Program-made: the position numbers and the translations under genes
Shown here: positions 1-8,821 of the stretch, piece by piece
Position numbering within the stretch: the stretch's first letter is position 1
Layout of the letters: every line of letters starts with the position of its first letter
Source: DATBDN01 sp963715995
GTDB taxonomy: Bacteria > Actinomycetota > Thermoleophilia > Solirubrobacterales > Thermoleophilaceae
Direction of reading: 5' to 3'
Assembly: GCA_963715995.1 (NCBI GenBank)
Contig: OY970283.1
Span: 2,914,001 to 2,978,000, forward strand
DNA length: 64,000 nucleotides
The notes under the pieces: model-generated
What the model was told of the DNA's origin: nothing
Databases searched by the model: none
The model's input: the letters and a program-made list of their open reading frames with translations, nothing else

Positions 1-1
1 G

Positions 2-973
2 ATCGCGCTCGGCGCGGCGCAGCGGGGGCGCAAAGCCGCGGTCCTGACGATCGACCCGGCGAAGCGCCTGGCGAATGCGCTCGGGCTGGAGCGCCTGGGC
101 AACGAGCCGCGGCGCGTGCGCGGCGTGGAAGGTGGCGGCGAGCTCTGGGCCATGATGCTCGACCCCAAGCGCACCTTCGACGAGCTGGTCGAGCGCCACG
201 CCTCAGACGAGCGCACGCGCGACGCCGTCCTCTCGAACCGGATCTACCAGGAGCTGTCCAGCGCAGTGTCGGGCTCGCAGGAGTACATGGCCATGGAGAA
301 GCTCTACGAGCTGCACCAGGACGGCCGCTTCGACCTGCTCGTGCTCGACACGCCGCCCACACGCAACGCGCTCGACTTCCTGGACGCGCCCGAGCGGCTT
401 TCGCGCTTCATCGACTCGCGCTCGCTGCGCTTCTTCCTGTCGCCCGGGGTGAAGCTGCTCGGTCGCGGCAGCGGCCTGCTGTTCGCGGTGCTCCAGCGCG
501 TCACGGGCATCGACCTGCTGCGCGATCTGTCGGAGTTCTTCCAGTCGTTCGGCGACATGTCCGAGGGGTTCCGCGCGCGCGCCGTGCAGGTGCACGAGCT
601 GCTGGCCTCGGACGCCGCCACGTTCGTGCTGGTGGCATCGCCGCGCCGGGATGCGATCGACGATGCCGTCTTCTTCCACGATCAGCTCGCGCTGCGCGCA
701 ATGCCGTTCGGCGGCGCAGTGGTGAACCGCTTCCACGACGTGCGTGGAAGCTCGGGCAAGGTCGACCTGGCCGCGGCGCTCGGCGCGGAGCTCGCGGGCA
801 AGGTCGAAGCCGCCTACAGCGACTACAAGGCGCTCTCCGATCGTGACCGCGCCAACCTCCGGCGCCTGACCGAGCGCGTGGCGGGAGAGCCCGTGATCGT
901 CGTGCCCGAGCTGGACGGCGACGTCCACGATCTGGACGGGCTCGCCGCCATGGTCGAGCACCTCTTCGGTTGA
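2..973 (+). CDS. ArsA/GET3-like anion-transporting ATPase, 5'-truncated by window edge
   Basis: The frame is open from base 2, so the start codon and N-terminal P-loop lie outside the window; 323 residues are visible. The motif LTIDPAKRLANALG near the beginning fits the switch I region of ArsA-family ATPases, and DTPPTRNALDFLD fits their switch II/Walker B segment. The family are deviant-Walker P-loop ATPases acting on arsenite efflux or tail-anchored protein targeting; many actinobacterial copies have no assigned substrate, so the role here is open. No arsenic genes are adjacent. The stop overlaps the TTG start of the next gene (TTGA), suggesting coupled translation. Confidence 0.8.
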   Translation: MALGAAQRGRKAAVLTIDPAKRLANALGLERLGNEPRRVRGVEGGGELWAMMLDPKRTFDELVERHASDERTRDAVLSNRIYQELSSAVSGSQEYMAMEKLYELHQDGRFDLLVLDTPPTRNALDFLDAPERLSRFIDSRSLRFFLSPGVKLLGRGSGLLFAVLQRVTGIDLLRDLSEFFQSFGDMSEGFRARAVQVHELLASDAATFVLVASPRRDAIDDAVFFHDQLALRAMPFGGAVVNRFHDVRGSSGKVDLAAALGAELAGKVEAAYSDYKALSDRDRANLRRLTERVAGEPVIVVPELDGDVHDLDGLAAMVEHLFG

Positions 974-2157
974 TCCGCCGCCACGCAACGGCCGCCGCGC
1001 TCCTTGCGGTCGTGGCAGCCGCGGCGCTGCTGTCGCTGCGCGCGCCGCTCGGCCTCGACTACGAAGGCGGGTCGACAACCGGAACGGACTCCGCGGCCCC
1101 TCAGATCGACGCACTGATCGCGGGCCACCTGCATCGCTTCGTCTCGCCGCAGGCCGCGCAGGGGCCGGTGTCGCTGGTGCTGCGCGCGCCGTTCGCGGCC
1201 GTCGCAGGCTCGGGCCACCAGCTCGCTCGCTACCGCCTGGGCGTCTTCGCGTGCCTGCTGGCGCTTGGGCTCGCTTCACTGCTCGTGGCCCGCGCCATGG
1301 GCCGCCGCGGCGCCGGGCGCCGCGAGCAGGTCTTCGTCGCCGGGCTCATCCTGCTCGGGCCGGCGGTGTTCGACAGCGTCAAGTTCGGCCATCCCGAGGA
1401 TCTGCTGGCCACGGCACTCCTCATCGCCGCGGCCTTCGCAGCAGCCGCGAGCTCGGTGGCGCTCGCGGCGATCGCCTGCGGTCTGGCGATCGCCACCAAG
1501 GCCACCGCGCTCCTCGCGCTCGTCCCGGTCGCACTGGCGGCGTGCTCAGCCCGCGTGCGGGTCGGCCTTGCGACGGTGGCAGTGGCGGCGGTGGCGATCG
1601 CCCCGGTGGCGCTCGCGAGCCCGGGCTCGTTCAGGCGCGCGGTGCGGTTCGCGAACGAGTCGTCACTGATCCATCCGGCTGACATCTGGTGGCCGTTGTC
1701 GTCGCGCACCCGGCTGGTCTCGGACGGAGTGACCCTGCGCCGCGTGCGGGCACCGTACGTGCCTGGCGTCGTGCACCACGCGGTGCGCCCGTTCCTGATC
1801 GCACTCGCCGCCGGCCTGGCGCTCCTGGCTGCTCGCCGCCGGGAGCTCGACCTGGCCGACGTCTTCCTCGCGCTCGCGCTGGTGATGCTGCTGCGCTGCG
1901 TGCTCGACCCTGGCGACAACCGCTACTACCACGCGCCGTTCGCGATCTTCCTCGCCTGCTGGGAGGGCCTGCGCCACGGGCGCCTGCCGGTGATCGCGCT
2001 GGCGGCGGCGGGCCTCACGGCAACGGTGCCTTCGGCGTTCGGCCCCCATCGTGACCTCGTGAGCCTGCTCTACCTCGCGTGGGCGCTGCCCGCGAGCGCG
2101 TGGATGGCCTGGGAGCTGCTCCGCAGACCCACGCGACGGGGCCTGGCCCCGTTGTGA
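970..2157 (+). CDS. Polytopic membrane protein, GT-C/DUF2029-like
   Basis: 395 residues starting at a TTG that overlaps the previous stop. Very Ala/Leu/Val-rich, with about 8-10 predicted membrane segments from residue 5 to the C-terminus. An early luminal-type loop and the segment KFGHPEDLLATALL resemble DUF2029/GT87-type membrane glycosyltransferases, whose GHPE motif is typical. The acceptor is unknown; polyprenyl-phosphate-sugar-dependent transfer outside the membrane would be the family expectation. The assignment is by overall pattern only and another polytopic family is possible. Confidence 0.55.
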   Translation: MIRRHATAAALLAVVAAAALLSLRAPLGLDYEGGSTTGTDSAAPQIDALIAGHLHRFVSPQAAQGPVSLVLRAPFAAVAGSGHQLARYRLGVFACLLALGLASLLVARAMGRRGAGRREQVFVAGLILLGPAVFDSVKFGHPEDLLATALLIAAAFAAAASSVALAAIACGLAIATKATALLALVPVALAACSARVRVGLATVAVAAVAIAPVALASPGSFRRAVRFANESSLIHPADIWWPLSSRTRLVSDGVTLRRVRAPYVPGVVHHAVRPFLIALAAGLALLAARRRELDLADVFLALALVMLLRCVLDPGDNRYYHAPFAIFLACWEGLRHGRLPVIALAAAGLTATVPSAFGPHRDLVSLLYLAWALPASAWMAWELLRRPTRRGLAPL

Positions 2158-2198
2158 GGGTCTGGTGAACTGTCGGAACCACGACTGGAGGACGTCGC

Positions 2199-2849
2199 AT
2201 GAAGATCGCAATCCCCATCTTCGACAAGGTCACCGCGCTCGACGCAATCGGCCCGTACGAGGTTCTCTCGCGCCTGCCCGGAGCGGAGCTCAAGTTCGTC
2301 TCGTTCGAGCCCGGCCTCGTGAAGACCGACAACCGCATGCTCTCGCTTCAGGCCGAGGTGTCGCTGGAGGACTTCGCCGACCCCGACGTGCTGGTGTTCC
2401 CGGGCGGCTTCGGAACGCGCCCGCTGATGAGCGACGACCGGATCCTCGACTGGGTCCGCTCCGTGCACGAGGGGACGCAGTGGACGACGTCGGTCTGCAC
2501 CGGATCGCTGGTGCTCGGCGCCGCCGGGCTGCTCGACGGGCTCGAGGCAACCACGCACTGGGCTGCGATGGACACGCTGGCGTCGACCGGCGCGCGGCCC
2601 GTCAGCCGGCGCGTGGTCGAGCAGGGCAAGATCGTGACCGCGGCAGGCGTCTCCTCCGGCATCGACATGGCGCTGATGCTGGCCGGCCGGATCGCCGGCG
2701 ACACCGTGGCCCAGGCGATCCAGCTCGGCATCGAGTACGACCCGCAGCCGCCCTACGACTCGGGTTCGCCCGAGAAAGCGCCGGCTGACGTGCTGGAGCT
2801 CGTGCGCAACATCGAGGCCGCGCAGGACGGCGAGCCGGCCCCGGCTTAG
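2199..2849 (+). CDS. DJ-1/PfpI family (class I glutamine amidotransferase-like) protein
   Basis: 216 residues from ATG, preceded by a GGAGG site about 10 bases upstream. It has the DJ-1/PfpI fold signature VFPGGFGTRP (about 66-75) and the nucleophile elbow SVCTGSLVLGAAGLL with Cys100. Family members include isonitrile hydratases, glyoxalase/deglycase-like enzymes and regulators; no AraC-type DNA-binding domain follows, so this is the stand-alone, probably enzymatic form, closest in layout to isonitrile hydratase-like proteins. Its TAG overlaps the opposite-strand stop of the next gene by 4 bp. Confidence 0.8.
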   Translation: MKIAIPIFDKVTALDAIGPYEVLSRLPGAELKFVSFEPGLVKTDNRMLSLQAEVSLEDFADPDVLVFPGGFGTRPLMSDDRILDWVRSVHEGTQWTTSVCTGSLVLGAAGLLDGLEATTHWAAMDTLASTGARPVSRRVVEQGKIVTAAGVSSGIDMALMLAGRIAGDTVAQAIQLGIEYDPQPPYDSGSPEKAPADVLELVRNIEAAQDGEPAPA

Positions 2850-4468
2850 ACGGGAGCCGAGTAGTCGCCGGGATCGTCCAGATCCCAGGCGAAGTCGTCG
2901 ATCACCAGCGCCGTCTGCTCGTGCGCGCGGGTGGGCTGGGGGCTGTCGTTGATCACGTCGACCAGCCGCGTCACGCTCGGCTCGGCCTCCGGTGGCACCA
3001 GCGCGACCGGACGCACGAACTCGCGCACCGCATGGCGCTCGCGGTGCGGCACGGCGGCAGGCGTGGGACCCGGACCGGCATCGGTGCCCGGCGAACGGTG
3101 CTCGGGCGGAAGCGACTGCTCGGTCGCCGGATCCTCGAACGTCGTGGGCGGGTCGAACGCGGGCGCGGCGACGACCCCAACCGGCTCCGGGCGCGCTTCC
3201 CGCGCGTGTATCTGGATCGGCTCGCTGCCCAGCAGCAGCTCGTCGGCCATCGACGCCAGCCCCGGCTTCAGGTAGCCGCAGACCACGTCGCGCAGCAGCG
3301 CCCGCAGGTGCTCCTCCATCTCCGCCACCAGCTGGCGGCCGGACTGGATGCCGCGCGGCGGCGCCCAGGCGTCGATCGGGACGCCGTCGATCAACGCCAG
3401 CTCCAGCTCCAGCGCCGCTTCGACGTGCGACATCAGCAGCTCCCGGTTCGGCTCCTCGGCGCACAGCGCGGCGAGCCGTCGGGCCAGCGTCGGCTGTCCG
3501 GCCTCGTCGACCGCGTCGAGCAGGCCGCGCAGCGCCAGCAGGTAGTCCGACAGCGCCTCCGCGTCGGATGTGCGCTCGCAGCCCATGTCGAAGCGGGCCA
3601 GCGCCCACGCCAGCGGGCCGGCCGGGTCCCAGTCGGCCACCATCGTGGCGAACTGCCTGAAGCTCTCCTCCTCCTCGGCGCCCAGCGCCCATGCGCCACC
3701 GCGCGCGGGTGGAGCAGCTTGTAAAGCAACCTGACGCCACGGACCGTCGTCGGCACGCGCCCAGCCGGTGCTGGGAAGGGCAACCGAGCCGCTGCGCCAC
3801 AGGCGGAAGGCGGTGACCAGCCGCCGCAGCTGCCAGCGCGCCTCCGGGATCGGCAGCTGTGCGTCGACGGGCAGCTCGCCCTCGATCAGCGCAACCACGT
3901 TCGGCACGACGCGCCCACGCTCGATCTCCGACGTGCTCGACGCCCATACGGCTTCAGGTGGCGCGCCCGACAGGTCGCCGCGCACCAGGACCACTCCGCC
4001 CAGCTCCACGCGGTCGCGCTCCATCACGAGCCCCGGCAGCGGCGCCGCGATCGCCGCCTGGAGCACGCCCTCGTACAGCGCCCGCTCGACCTCCTCGTAG
4101 ACGCGCTCGAAGCGCTCCTCGGGGAAGGCAAAGCTCGTAGCGTCCTCCCAGATGCGCTCGAGCATTGCGAGCAGCGCGGGCTCGGCGTCCGCATCTGCGG
4201 CCAGACCCTGCACCCGCAGATACGCCGCCGAGCCCATGCCGAGCTCCTCGGCCGCCGCCCCAAAGCTGTCGAGCGTGCGAAGTTGCTGCCAGCGCTCGCT
4301 CACGAAGGTCGCGATCAGCGGGCGGTAGCGGTACAGAACGGAGCGACCCGTCGAGCGCTCGTCGAGCTCGAAGGCAACCTCGGCACCCGCCTCGATGTCG
4401 GTCGAGAGGGCGCGGGCGGAGTCGAGAGCAAACGCACGGAGCGCGTCGTGCAGGCGGCGGTTACGCAT
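2846..4468 (-). CDS. Conserved hypothetical protein, 540 aa
   Basis: 540 residues, mostly acidic and helical, no signal peptide and no membrane segment seen. I do not recognise a domain. The N-terminal half is Leu/Glu/Arg-rich (about 1-380); the C-terminal third (about 400-540) is Pro/Glu-rich and probably disordered, ending near an acidic WDLDDPGDYSAPV tail. It lies head-to-tail upstream of nothing obvious and ends in a 4-bp tail-to-tail overlap with the DJ-1-like gene. Base composition matches the neighbours. Function unknown. Confidence 0.65.
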   Translation of the reverse strand: MRNRRLHDALRAFALDSARALSTDIEAGAEVAFELDERSTGRSVLYRYRPLIATFVSERWQQLRTLDSFGAAAEELGMGSAAYLRVQGLAADADAEPALLAMLERIWEDATSFAFPEERFERVYEEVERALYEGVLQAAIAAPLPGLVMERDRVELGGVVLVRGDLSGAPPEAVWASSTSEIERGRVVPNVVALIEGELPVDAQLPIPEARWQLRRLVTAFRLWRSGSVALPSTGWARADDGPWRQVALQAAPPARGGAWALGAEEEESFRQFATMVADWDPAGPLAWALARFDMGCERTSDAEALSDYLLALRGLLDAVDEAGQPTLARRLAALCAEEPNRELLMSHVEAALELELALIDGVPIDAWAPPRGIQSGRQLVAEMEEHLRALLRDVVCGYLKPGLASMADELLLGSEPIQIHAREARPEPVGVVAAPAFDPPTTFEDPATEQSLPPEHRSPGTDAGPGPTPAAVPHRERHAVREFVRPVALVPPEAEPSVTRLVDVINDSPQPTRAHEQTALVIDDFAWDLDDPGDYSAPV

Positions 4469-4514
4469 GCAGGCGCATTCGCCATTTTCGAGATGGGTCC
4501 TGCTACGAGGGGGC

Positions 4515-4835
4515 TCAGGTGGCCAGGGCGGGGACGGCGTCGAGCCACTCGCGCCCGTACTGGCGCATGTCCTCGATGATCGGCACGAGCGCCCGGCCCT
4601 TCTCGGTCAGCGAGTACTCCACGCGCGGGGGAACCTCCGAGAACGTCCGGCGCTCGATCACGCCCTGCTCCTCGAGCGCGCGCAGGCGCAAGGACAACGT
4701 TCGCGGCGAGATGCCCTCGAGCGAGCGCTCGAGCTCACCGAACCGCGAGCGACCCTCTGACAGGTCGCGGATCAGCAGGATGGTCCACTTGCCGGCAAGG
4801 ATCTCGGCGCACGCGCTGACGGGACAGCACTCCAT
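4515..4835 (-). CDS. HxlR-family winged-helix transcriptional regulator
   Basis: 106 residues, the normal size for HxlR/MarR-like single-domain regulators. N-terminal Cys residues (ECCPVSAC) precede the hallmark GKWTILLIRDL helix, then SPRTLSLRLRALEEQGVIERR (recognition helix region) and the wing PPRVEYSLTEKGRAL. Members sense redox or aldehyde stress, often through the conserved N-terminal Cys, and repress an adjacent gene. Its promoter region faces the repeat-rich interval 4.86-5.41 kb; no obvious divergent target gene is present there. Confidence 0.9.
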   Translation of the reverse strand: MECCPVSACAEILAGKWTILLIRDLSEGRSRFGELERSLEGISPRTLSLRLRALEEQGVIERRTFSEVPPRVEYSLTEKGRALVPIIEDMRQYGREWLDAVPALAT

Positions 4836-4911
4836 GACTTCAGAAAGTGTAGTGGTGGGTGGCGCGCTCGGGCAGGGCTTCCGACGTGTTAGGGCTCAGG
4901 CGGCGTGGTTC

Positions 4912-4958
4912 GCGAGCACCGACCCTCCGTTGGGCAACTAAGAGGGATCGGTGCTCGC
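4912..4958 (-). repeat. Element A: 47-bp distal hairpin
   Basis: Inverted repeat with arms GCGAGCACCGACCCTC and GAGGGATCGGTGCTCGC (one bulged A) around a loop that itself contains GTTGGGCAAC. The whole 47 bp is identical, in reverse complement, to 21358-21404. The flanking bases (GGCGTGGTTC side) are also conserved between the two sites. In the AIM24 sense direction this is the last part of the composite element, before the HxlR gene. Confidence 0.9.
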
Positions 4959-5017
4959 TCGCGAAGCCGCTGTTGGTCTCGCTGTCTCGGTTCGCTCGTG
5001 GCGCCGCGCTTCTGGTC

Positions 5018-5163
5018 GCGAGTTTCACGTTAAGCCGCGTATATCGGCTCAATGTGAAACTCGGGCTTCGAGTGGCAGGTTGACCACGCGGTTCGCGGGT
5101 GAAGGTGCCACTCGGGCATCGAGTGTGACCTCGACCACGCTATACGTGGTTAACGTCACAGTC
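5018..5163 (-). repeat. Element A: tandem array of three 45-46-bp imperfect palindromes
   Basis: Units at 5018-5062, 5068-5113 and 5119-5163, separated by 5-bp spacers GGCTT and GGCAT. Each unit begins CGAG and ends in TCG and can fold into a long stem. Unit 3 has the core GACCACG-CTATA-CGTGGTT; unit 1 has AAGCCG...CGGCT. The same three units occur in reverse order and orientation at 21155-21299 (unit 3 matches there at 43 of 45 bases, unit 1 at 40 of 45 by my count; the middle unit is more diverged). Stem sequences differ between units while pairing is kept. Confidence 0.9.
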
Positions 5164-5220
5164 GCCGGTCAGTGAGCGCGTTTGCGCGGGTTCGAAGGCC
5201 GGCGGGGGCGAGATGGCCGG

Positions 5221-5276
5221 CGAGAGAACGCAAGCGCCAGACCAGCCACCCCTTGGCCGAAGCAGTTTCCAAACCG
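5221..5276 (-). repeat. Element A: conserved core
   Basis: On the minus strand this contains CGGCCAAGGGGTGGCTG preceded by AACTGCTT and followed by TGGCGCTTGCGTTCT. It is highly similar over about 55 bases to 21063-21116, and its central part matches 55887-55926 and 56190-56223. It lies between the tandem repeats and the palindromes, in sense orientation downstream of the AIM24 gene. The remaining bases 5164-5220 show no feature beyond high GC. Confidence 0.85.
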
Positions 5277-5286
5277 CGGTGCCAGA

Positions 5287-5405
5287 GCGGGGGGCGGAGA
5301 GCGGCGAGGGGACGGCCGGCGGAGAGCGGCGAGGGGCCGGCGGGCGGCAGAGCGCCGAGGGGACGGCTGGCGGCAGAACGGGACGGCCGGCGGAGAGCAG
5401 CGACG
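5287..5405 (-). repeat. Element A: degenerate GC-rich tandem repeats
   Basis: About four to five degenerate copies of a roughly 25-bp unit built from AGCGGCGAGGGGACGGCCGG, running up to the stop codon of the AIM24 gene at 5413. Read on the minus strand it is the same family as the 25-bp units at 20940-21065. Open frames across it are translation artefacts of repeat composition. Confidence 0.8.
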
Positions 5406-5412
5406 AGCCGAG

Positions 5413-6132
5413 CTACCCGCCCAAGCTCTTCAGCAACCCGCCCGCGCCGCCGCCGCCGCCCATCGGCGACACGCTCACGCGGCCTTCGCTCGGCTGCACG
5501 AGCACCCAGCCCGTCCCTTCGAACGCGACCTGGATCGACTCGCCCGAGCCGCGGCCTATCAGCGTCTTCACGTTGATGTCGGTCTTCATCGAGGTGCGCA
5601 CCCCTGACGACCACGTGATCGCTGCCTGCGGATCGGCGAACGTCGGCGCGTCGCCCACGTCCAGGAGCACCGGCGGCCCGTCCGAGAGCAGCGCCACGAA
5701 ACCGGTTCCCTTCAGCGAGACGTTGAAGAGGCCGCCCGTCAGCAGGCCGCCGGCCCCCTCCACGCGCGTGATGTCCCAGTCGATGCCGGCGTCGAACGCC
5801 AGCAGGTTCGCCCCGTTGCACGTGATCTGGTCGTCGTCCAGGCGCAGGATGTGGATCTCCTGCGCCTGCTCGGCCAGGAACAGCTCGCCCGACCCGGTGC
5901 ACTTCATGAACTTCACGTCCTCGCCCGTGGTCATCTTCTTCACGAGCCTGGCCATCCCGCCTGCGCCGGCGTGCTCGAACTTGACCTCGCCCTGGTAGGC
6001 GACCATCGAGCCGAGCTTGGCCTGGATCGTGACGTCGCGCAGCGAGACCTTGAGCAGCTTCGAGTTCTGGAGCGCGAACGACTCCGTCGACTGGGTCTCG
6101 GCGAATTGCTGGAGCGCCGCTTCCGCAGGCAT
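5413..6132 (-). CDS. AIM24 family protein
   Basis: 239 residues, full length for the AIM24/TIGR00266 beta-barrel family. Features include GEVKFEHAGAGGMARLVKK (about 49-67), a GELFLAEQAQEIHIL beta segment, and a glycine-rich tail GGGGGAGGLLKSLGG. No signal peptide. Named after a yeast mitochondrial protein; the bacterial role is not established. It starts 3 bp after the pilT stop, so it is probably cotranscribed with pilT. The stop codon directly abuts composite repeat element A. Confidence 0.85.
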   Translation of the reverse strand: MPAEAALQQFAETQSTESFALQNSKLLKVSLRDVTIQAKLGSMVAYQGEVKFEHAGAGGMARLVKKMTTGEDVKFMKCTGSGELFLAEQAQEIHILRLDDDQITCNGANLLAFDAGIDWDITRVEGAGGLLTGGLFNVSLKGTGFVALLSDGPPVLLDVGDAPTFADPQAAITWSSGVRTSMKTDINVKTLIGRGSGESIQVAFEGTGWVLVQPSEGRVSVSPMGGGGGAGGLLKSLGG

Positions 6133-6135
6133 CGC

Positions 6136-7254
6136 CTAGAAGACGCTCTGCTCGACGTTGTCGACCGAGCCCGACGCCGAGCCACCGGCCGCGACCATGA
6201 GCTTGAAGTCATGTGGCGAGGTGGCCATCGACAGCGCCTCCTCCATCGTGATCCGCTCGGCCTGGAGATGCCCGAGGAGCGCCTGGTCGAAGGTCTGCAT
6301 GCCGTAGTAGGCACCCTCGGCGATCGCCTCCGGAAGGTTCCCGGTCAGGTCCGGATCCATGACCATGTCCTTGATCCGCGCGGTCGCCTTCAGCACCTCG
6401 CAGACCGCAACCCGCCCCTGGCCGTCCGCCGTCCGGGCCAGCCGCTGCGAGATGACGCCCTTGAGCGTGCCGGCCAGCATCGCTCGCGCCTGCGGCTGCA
6501 TGTGGGGCTCGAAGAAGTCGATGATGCGGTTGATCGACTCCGGCGCGTCGACCGTGTGAAGCGTCGAGAGCACGAGGTGCCCGGTCTCGGCCGCCGACAG
6601 GGCGGTGCGCACCGTCTCCTCGTCGCGCATCTCGCCCACGAGGATCGTGTCCGGGTCCTGGCGCAGCACGCGCTTGAGCGCCGCCTTGAACGAGAGCGTG
6701 TCCTGGCCGACCTCGCGCTGGTTGATGATCGACTGCTTGTCGCGGTGCAGGAACTCGATCGGATCCTCGATCGTGACGATGTGCTTCGCCTGCGTGGTGT
6801 TCATCCGGTCGATCATCGCGGCGAGGGTGGTGGACTTGCCCGAGCCGGTGGTGCCGGTGACCAGGATGATCCCGCGCTCCTCGTCGGCCAGGTCGTTGAT
6901 GACCGACGGCAGGTTGAGCTCCTCGACCGTCTTGATGTCCGAAGGGATCGCGCGGAACACGAACGAGATCGAGCCGCGCTGGTGGAACGCGTTGACGCGG
7001 AAGCGCCCCGCGCCCTGCATGCCGAACGAGAAGTCGAGCTCGCGCTCGCGCTGGAACTCGTCGCGCTTCGCTTCGTCGGTGACCATGAGCCGGAAGACGT
7101 CCTCGGTGTCGTTCGGCATGAGCTTGTCGGTGCCCGGGATCGGCTCCAGCCGCCCGTGCAGGCGGATCAGGGGCGGCGAGGGGACCTTCAGGTGCAGGTC
7201 CGAGCCACCGGTTTCGATGACTCGCTTGAGCGCAGCTTCGAGATCAAAGGCCAT
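6136..7254 (-). CDS. pilT: PilT/PilU-type retraction ATPase
   Basis: 372 residues, normal PilT length. N-terminal PAS-like part with GGSDLHLKVPSPPLIRLHG; Walker A GTTGSGKSTT (about 134-143); acidic Asp box TIEDPIEFLH; Walker B region DPDTILVGEMRDEETV; His box HLVLSTLHTVDA. It is a hexameric AAA+-like secretion ATPase that depolymerises type IV pili. No pilin, PilB or PilC gene is in this window, so it may serve a distant pilus cluster. It forms a unit with the AIM24 gene downstream and follows the sigma factor gene at a 55-bp gap. Confidence 0.92.
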   Translation of the reverse strand: MAFDLEAALKRVIETGGSDLHLKVPSPPLIRLHGRLEPIPGTDKLMPNDTEDVFRLMVTDEAKRDEFQRERELDFSFGMQGAGRFRVNAFHQRGSISFVFRAIPSDIKTVEELNLPSVINDLADEERGIILVTGTTGSGKSTTLAAMIDRMNTTQAKHIVTIEDPIEFLHRDKQSIINQREVGQDTLSFKAALKRVLRQDPDTILVGEMRDEETVRTALSAAETGHLVLSTLHTVDAPESINRIIDFFEPHMQPQARAMLAGTLKGVISQRLARTADGQGRVAVCEVLKATARIKDMVMDPDLTGNLPEAIAEGAYYGMQTFDQALLGHLQAERITMEEALSMATSPHDFKLMVAAGGSASGSVDNVEQSVF

Positions 7255-7309
7255 TGCGGCCTAGGGTAACTGCGAATCCGGCCGTGCGAAAGGGCGCGGG
7301 AGGCGCTGC

Positions 7310-8416
7310 TCAGGCCACGTCGCGGAGCTTCTGAGCCTCCGCAAGCGACTGGAGCTTCTTCAGCGACTGATTCTCGATCTGGCGGATCCGCTCGCGCGTG
7401 ACGTTGAAGGTGCGCCCGACCTCGTCGAGTGTGCGCGGATGCTCGCCGCCGAGCCCGTAGCGCAGCTCCAGAACGCGCCGCTCGCGGTAGCTCAGGTTCT
7501 CGAGCGCCTCGCGCAGGGCTTCCTTCGTGAGGATCTCGGCAGCACGCTCGTAGGGCGACTCGGCCCGCTCGTCGGCGATGAACTGACCGAACTCTGACTC
7601 CTCCTCGTCGCCCACCGGCTTCTCGAGCGAAACGGGGGCCTGGGCCGAGCGCTTGATCGAGTCGACCTCCTCCGGGTCGATCCCGGTGGCCTCGGAGATC
7701 TCCTCCGCCGTGGGCTCGCGACCGAGCTCGGTGACGAGCTTCCGCTCGGCGCGGCCGATCTTGTTGAGCTTCTCGACGACGTGCACCGGGATGCGGATGG
7801 TGCGCGCCTTGTCGGCAAGCGCACGCGCGATCGCCTGGCGGATCCACCAGGTGGCGTAGGTGGAGAACTTGAAGCCCTTGCGGTAGTCGAACTTCTCGGC
7901 GGCGCGCACCAGGCCGAGCGTGCCCTCCTGGATCAGATCGAGGAACGGCAGCCCCTGGTTGCGGTAGTTCTTGGCGATCGAGACCACCAGGCGCAGGTTC
8001 GACTCGACCATCTTCTGCTTCGCGTCGAGGTCGCCGCGCTCGATGCGCTTGGCGAGGTCGACCTCCTCCTGGGCGGTGAGCAGCCGGACCTTGCCGATGT
8101 CCTTCAGGAACAGCTGGAGCGAGTCGGTGGTCATGTCCGGCCGCAGGTCCAGCGTCGGCGAGGCCTTCTTGCGCGAACGGGACTTCGTGGGCTCGGGCGC
8201 CGCGAGCTTGGCGGCCTGTGCGAAGGGGTGGTCGTCCTCGACCAGCTCTATCTCCGCGCGCTCGAGGACCAGGTGGATCTCCTCGATGTCGCCCTCTTCG
8301 AGCTCGATCTCGGTCAAGGCCGTCGCGATCTGCCCGAAGGTCAGGAGGCCAGCCTCCTGGCCTCGTGCGACGAGCATCTTGACCTCGTCCAGTTCGTGAA
8401 GCTCTCCGACAGTCAT
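7310..8416 (-). CDS. rpoD: Primary sigma-70 factor (SigA/RpoD)
   Basis: 368 residues. A short 1.1-like acidic N-terminus (LLTFGQIATALTEIELEEGDIEE), region 1.2 (DSLQLFLKDIGKVRLLTAQEE), region 2 with FSTYATWWIRQAIARA for -10 melting, region 3, and region 4.2 HTH (LDEVGRTFNVTRERIRQIE) for -35 binding. Length and a complete region 1.2-4.2 indicate the housekeeping or a close group 2 factor rather than ECF. ATG start chosen because the acidic region 1.1 follows directly. The upstream 8417-8658 interval holds no recognisable gene; it must contain its promoter. Confidence 0.93.
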   Translation of the reverse strand: MTVGELHELDEVKMLVARGQEAGLLTFGQIATALTEIELEEGDIEEIHLVLERAEIELVEDDHPFAQAAKLAAPEPTKSRSRKKASPTLDLRPDMTTDSLQLFLKDIGKVRLLTAQEEVDLAKRIERGDLDAKQKMVESNLRLVVSIAKNYRNQGLPFLDLIQEGTLGLVRAAEKFDYRKGFKFSTYATWWIRQAIARALADKARTIRIPVHVVEKLNKIGRAERKLVTELGREPTAEEISEATGIDPEEVDSIKRSAQAPVSLEKPVGDEEESEFGQFIADERAESPYERAAEILTKEALREALENLSYRERRVLELRYGLGGEHPRTLDEVGRTFNVTRERIRQIENQSLKKLQSLAEAQKLRDVA

Positions 8417-8658
8417 GTAGTTACTCGTCGCTCCTTGATGCAGTCAGCGGTCGCGCAAGGCTTCCGGGCCAGAACCTCGACGGAGGCGGGGCCTCCCCGA
8501 AAGCCTATACAGCGGTGTCTGCGATTCGGAACATCCTGTTCCCGTTGAGAACGAACGCCCAGATGGCCGGCAGGCCTGCCTACCCCTGTGAGCACATCGT
8601 TCAAACTCGAACATTCAACGAGGGCAGAGGACCGTTTCTTCGGTGATCGCTATATTCC

Positions 8659-8810
8659 TCGGCGCCTAAGCACTGGGGACGGTCCCAGAGCACGGGGGAA
8701 CCATTGCGGTCTGTGGCCTGCCAGCCTGGACCGCGGGGGCGAATCGAGCGCATTGCCGCGCTCGTAGGGACCTTGGTCCCGAGCCCGACAGCTCACCTCG
8801 TCGGCGCCGA
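8659..8810 (+). promoter_or_regulatory. c-di-AMP (ydaO/yuaA-type) riboswitch
   Basis: The 152-nt leader is closed by an 8-bp P1 stem: TCGGCGCC at 8659-8666 with GGCGCCGA at 8803-8810. Inside are the class-typical blocks GGGGGAACC (8694-8702), GGGGGCGAATCG (about 8735-8746), and CCCGACAGCTCACCTCGTCGG near the 3' end (about 8784-8803). These match the known ydaO consensus, which in actinobacteria precedes cell-wall hydrolase genes. The downstream RlpA-like start is only 12 nt after P1, so ligand-dependent folding could sequester the start region or terminate upstream. Confidence 0.88.
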
Positions 8811-8821
8811 TTCAACACAAC

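Noticed and set aside
5018..5163. CRISPR array.
   Set aside because: Units are palindromic and diverged from one another and spacers are only 5 bp; no cas genes. The same holds at 21155-21299.
5156..5902. Minus-strand frame ending in a tail that contains the core-encoded peptide.
   Set aside because: Most of it is a shadow of the AIM24 gene in another frame, then it passes through tandem repeats.
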